Shown here: positions 5,208 to 5,559 of the stretch, piece by piece | How positions within the stretch are numbered: position 1 is the stretch's first letter | Layout: each line of letters opens with the position of its first letter | From: GWC2-45-19 sp964358085 | Lineage (GTDB): Bacteria; Patescibacteriota; Microgenomatia; CAZETR01; Amesbacteraceae | Length of the DNA stretch: 5,559 nucleotides | Direction of reading: 5' to 3' | NCBI GenBank assembly: GCA_964358085.1 | Contig: CAYHNU010000036.1 | Location: 1-5,559, forward strand | The notes under the pieces: model-generated | What the model was told of the DNA's origin: nothing | The model's input: the letters and a program-made list of their open reading frames with translations, nothing else | Databases searched by the model: none | Made by a program: the position numbers and the translations under genes

Positions 5208-5552
5208 TCACGGCAGAGGACAGGAAGAAATTTTGGATAACCCTAGTAATCCCTGTTCGCCGGAGTATTTTTGGCCACCGTTATCTATCCAGGTGGGATA
5301 ACCTTCTATCCCTTTGTCTAGACAGAGCTTGGTTTGTTGGGTGCATTCTACATACGGCACGTATTTAAACGAGTCGCCAAAAGCTTTTTTTTCGTTTTGA
5401 CAATGGGAACACCAGTAGGCCCCGTACATAGTTAGTTTTTTCTCGGCTAAGCATTGGGCAAAGAGATCATAGTTCTTAGATTCCTGGGGCTTGCGGGAGA
5501 CTAGAAAATAGATACTAGAAATTAGAACTACAGCGATAAGCAAATACTTCAT
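5208..5552 (-). CDS. Membrane-anchored thioredoxin-like protein (CSHC active site)
   Basis: The 114-residue product has one N-terminal membrane anchor (about 2-19, LLIAVVLISSIYFLVS) and a compact extracytoplasmic thioredoxin-like domain. The redox motif is W47-C48-S49-H50-C51 in MYGAYWCSHCQNEKKAFG, and the cis-proline is P86 in EGYPTW. Further cysteines at 34, 70, 77 and 111 are typical of the thioredoxin-like domains found next to or fused with VKOR, whose disulfide they exchange. A YPTW followed by GGQKYSGEQGLLGLSKISSC is the usual C-terminal end, so the gene is complete. The ATG at 5552 is preceded by AAGAATA, at best a weak ribosome site. The upstream gene is outside the window, so a VKOR partner cannot be checked. 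On the same strand, beyond the RAYT/hydrolase segment, lies the DsbD_2-like gene, a possible alternative redox partner. Confidence 0.9.
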   Translation of the reverse strand: MKYLLIAVVLISSIYFLVSRKPQESKNYDLFAQCLAEKKLTMYGAYWCSHCQNEKKAFGDSFKYVPYVECTQQTKLCLDKGIEGYPTWIDNGGQKYSGEQGLLGLSKISSCPLP

Positions 5553-5559
5553 TATTCTT

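Noticed and set aside
5174..5368. Plus-strand open frame starting in palindrome copy 3
   Set aside because: It is antisense to the thioredoxin-like gene, and its product shows no known motif.

Overview
The window looks like a piece of a Candidate Phyla Radiation (Patescibacteria) chromosome, possibly from the Microgenomates side. That placement is an inference from gene content and style, not from a marker gene. The supporting signs are tightly packed or overlapping genes, almost no Shine-Dalgarno motifs, a membrane-anchored CSHC thioredoxin-like protein, and a DsbD_2-type membrane protein with a C-terminal cupredoxin next to a lone HMA protein. TGA is used as a stop codon, so the UGA-glycine code of Gracilibacteria/SR1 does not apply.

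Layout. Positions 1-3520 hold five minus-strand genes read right to left: a DsbD_2/cupredoxin membrane protein, an HMA metal-binding protein, an L,D-transpeptidase, a PAP2 phosphatase, and the N-terminal half of the Lon protease, which runs off the left edge. Junctions are +4 nt, 1-nt and 8-nt overlaps, and a 17-nt gap before lon, so this reads as one operon devoted to the envelope, metal/redox handling and protein quality control. Positions 3591-5201 are different: a plus-strand Y1 HUH transposase of the RAYT type and a minus-strand, visibly AT-rich alpha/beta hydrolase, separated and bounded by three copies of a palindrome (arms GTTCCACCT and AGGTGGAAC, asymmetric loop AAG). Positions 5208-5552 hold a minus-strand membrane-anchored thioredoxin-like protein.

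How it fits together. The thioredoxin-like gene and the DsbD_2-like gene point the same way, sit on either side of the palindrome-bearing segment, and belong to families that cooperate in extracytoplasmic thiol or metal chemistry. The simplest reading is that a REP/RAYT unit, together with a hydrolase passenger, lies inside an older trx - DsbD_2 - HMA - LDT - PAP2 - lon gene string. The palindromes have alternating orientation (+, -, +). Copy 2 doubles as the transposase terminator, and copies 1 and 3 lie at the 5' ends of the neighbouring minus-strand genes. This REP/RAYT arrangement is the most interesting feature of the window. No stretch longer than 300 bases lacks a gene; the largest gap, 3521-3634, holds palindrome copy 1 and the probable divergent promoters.
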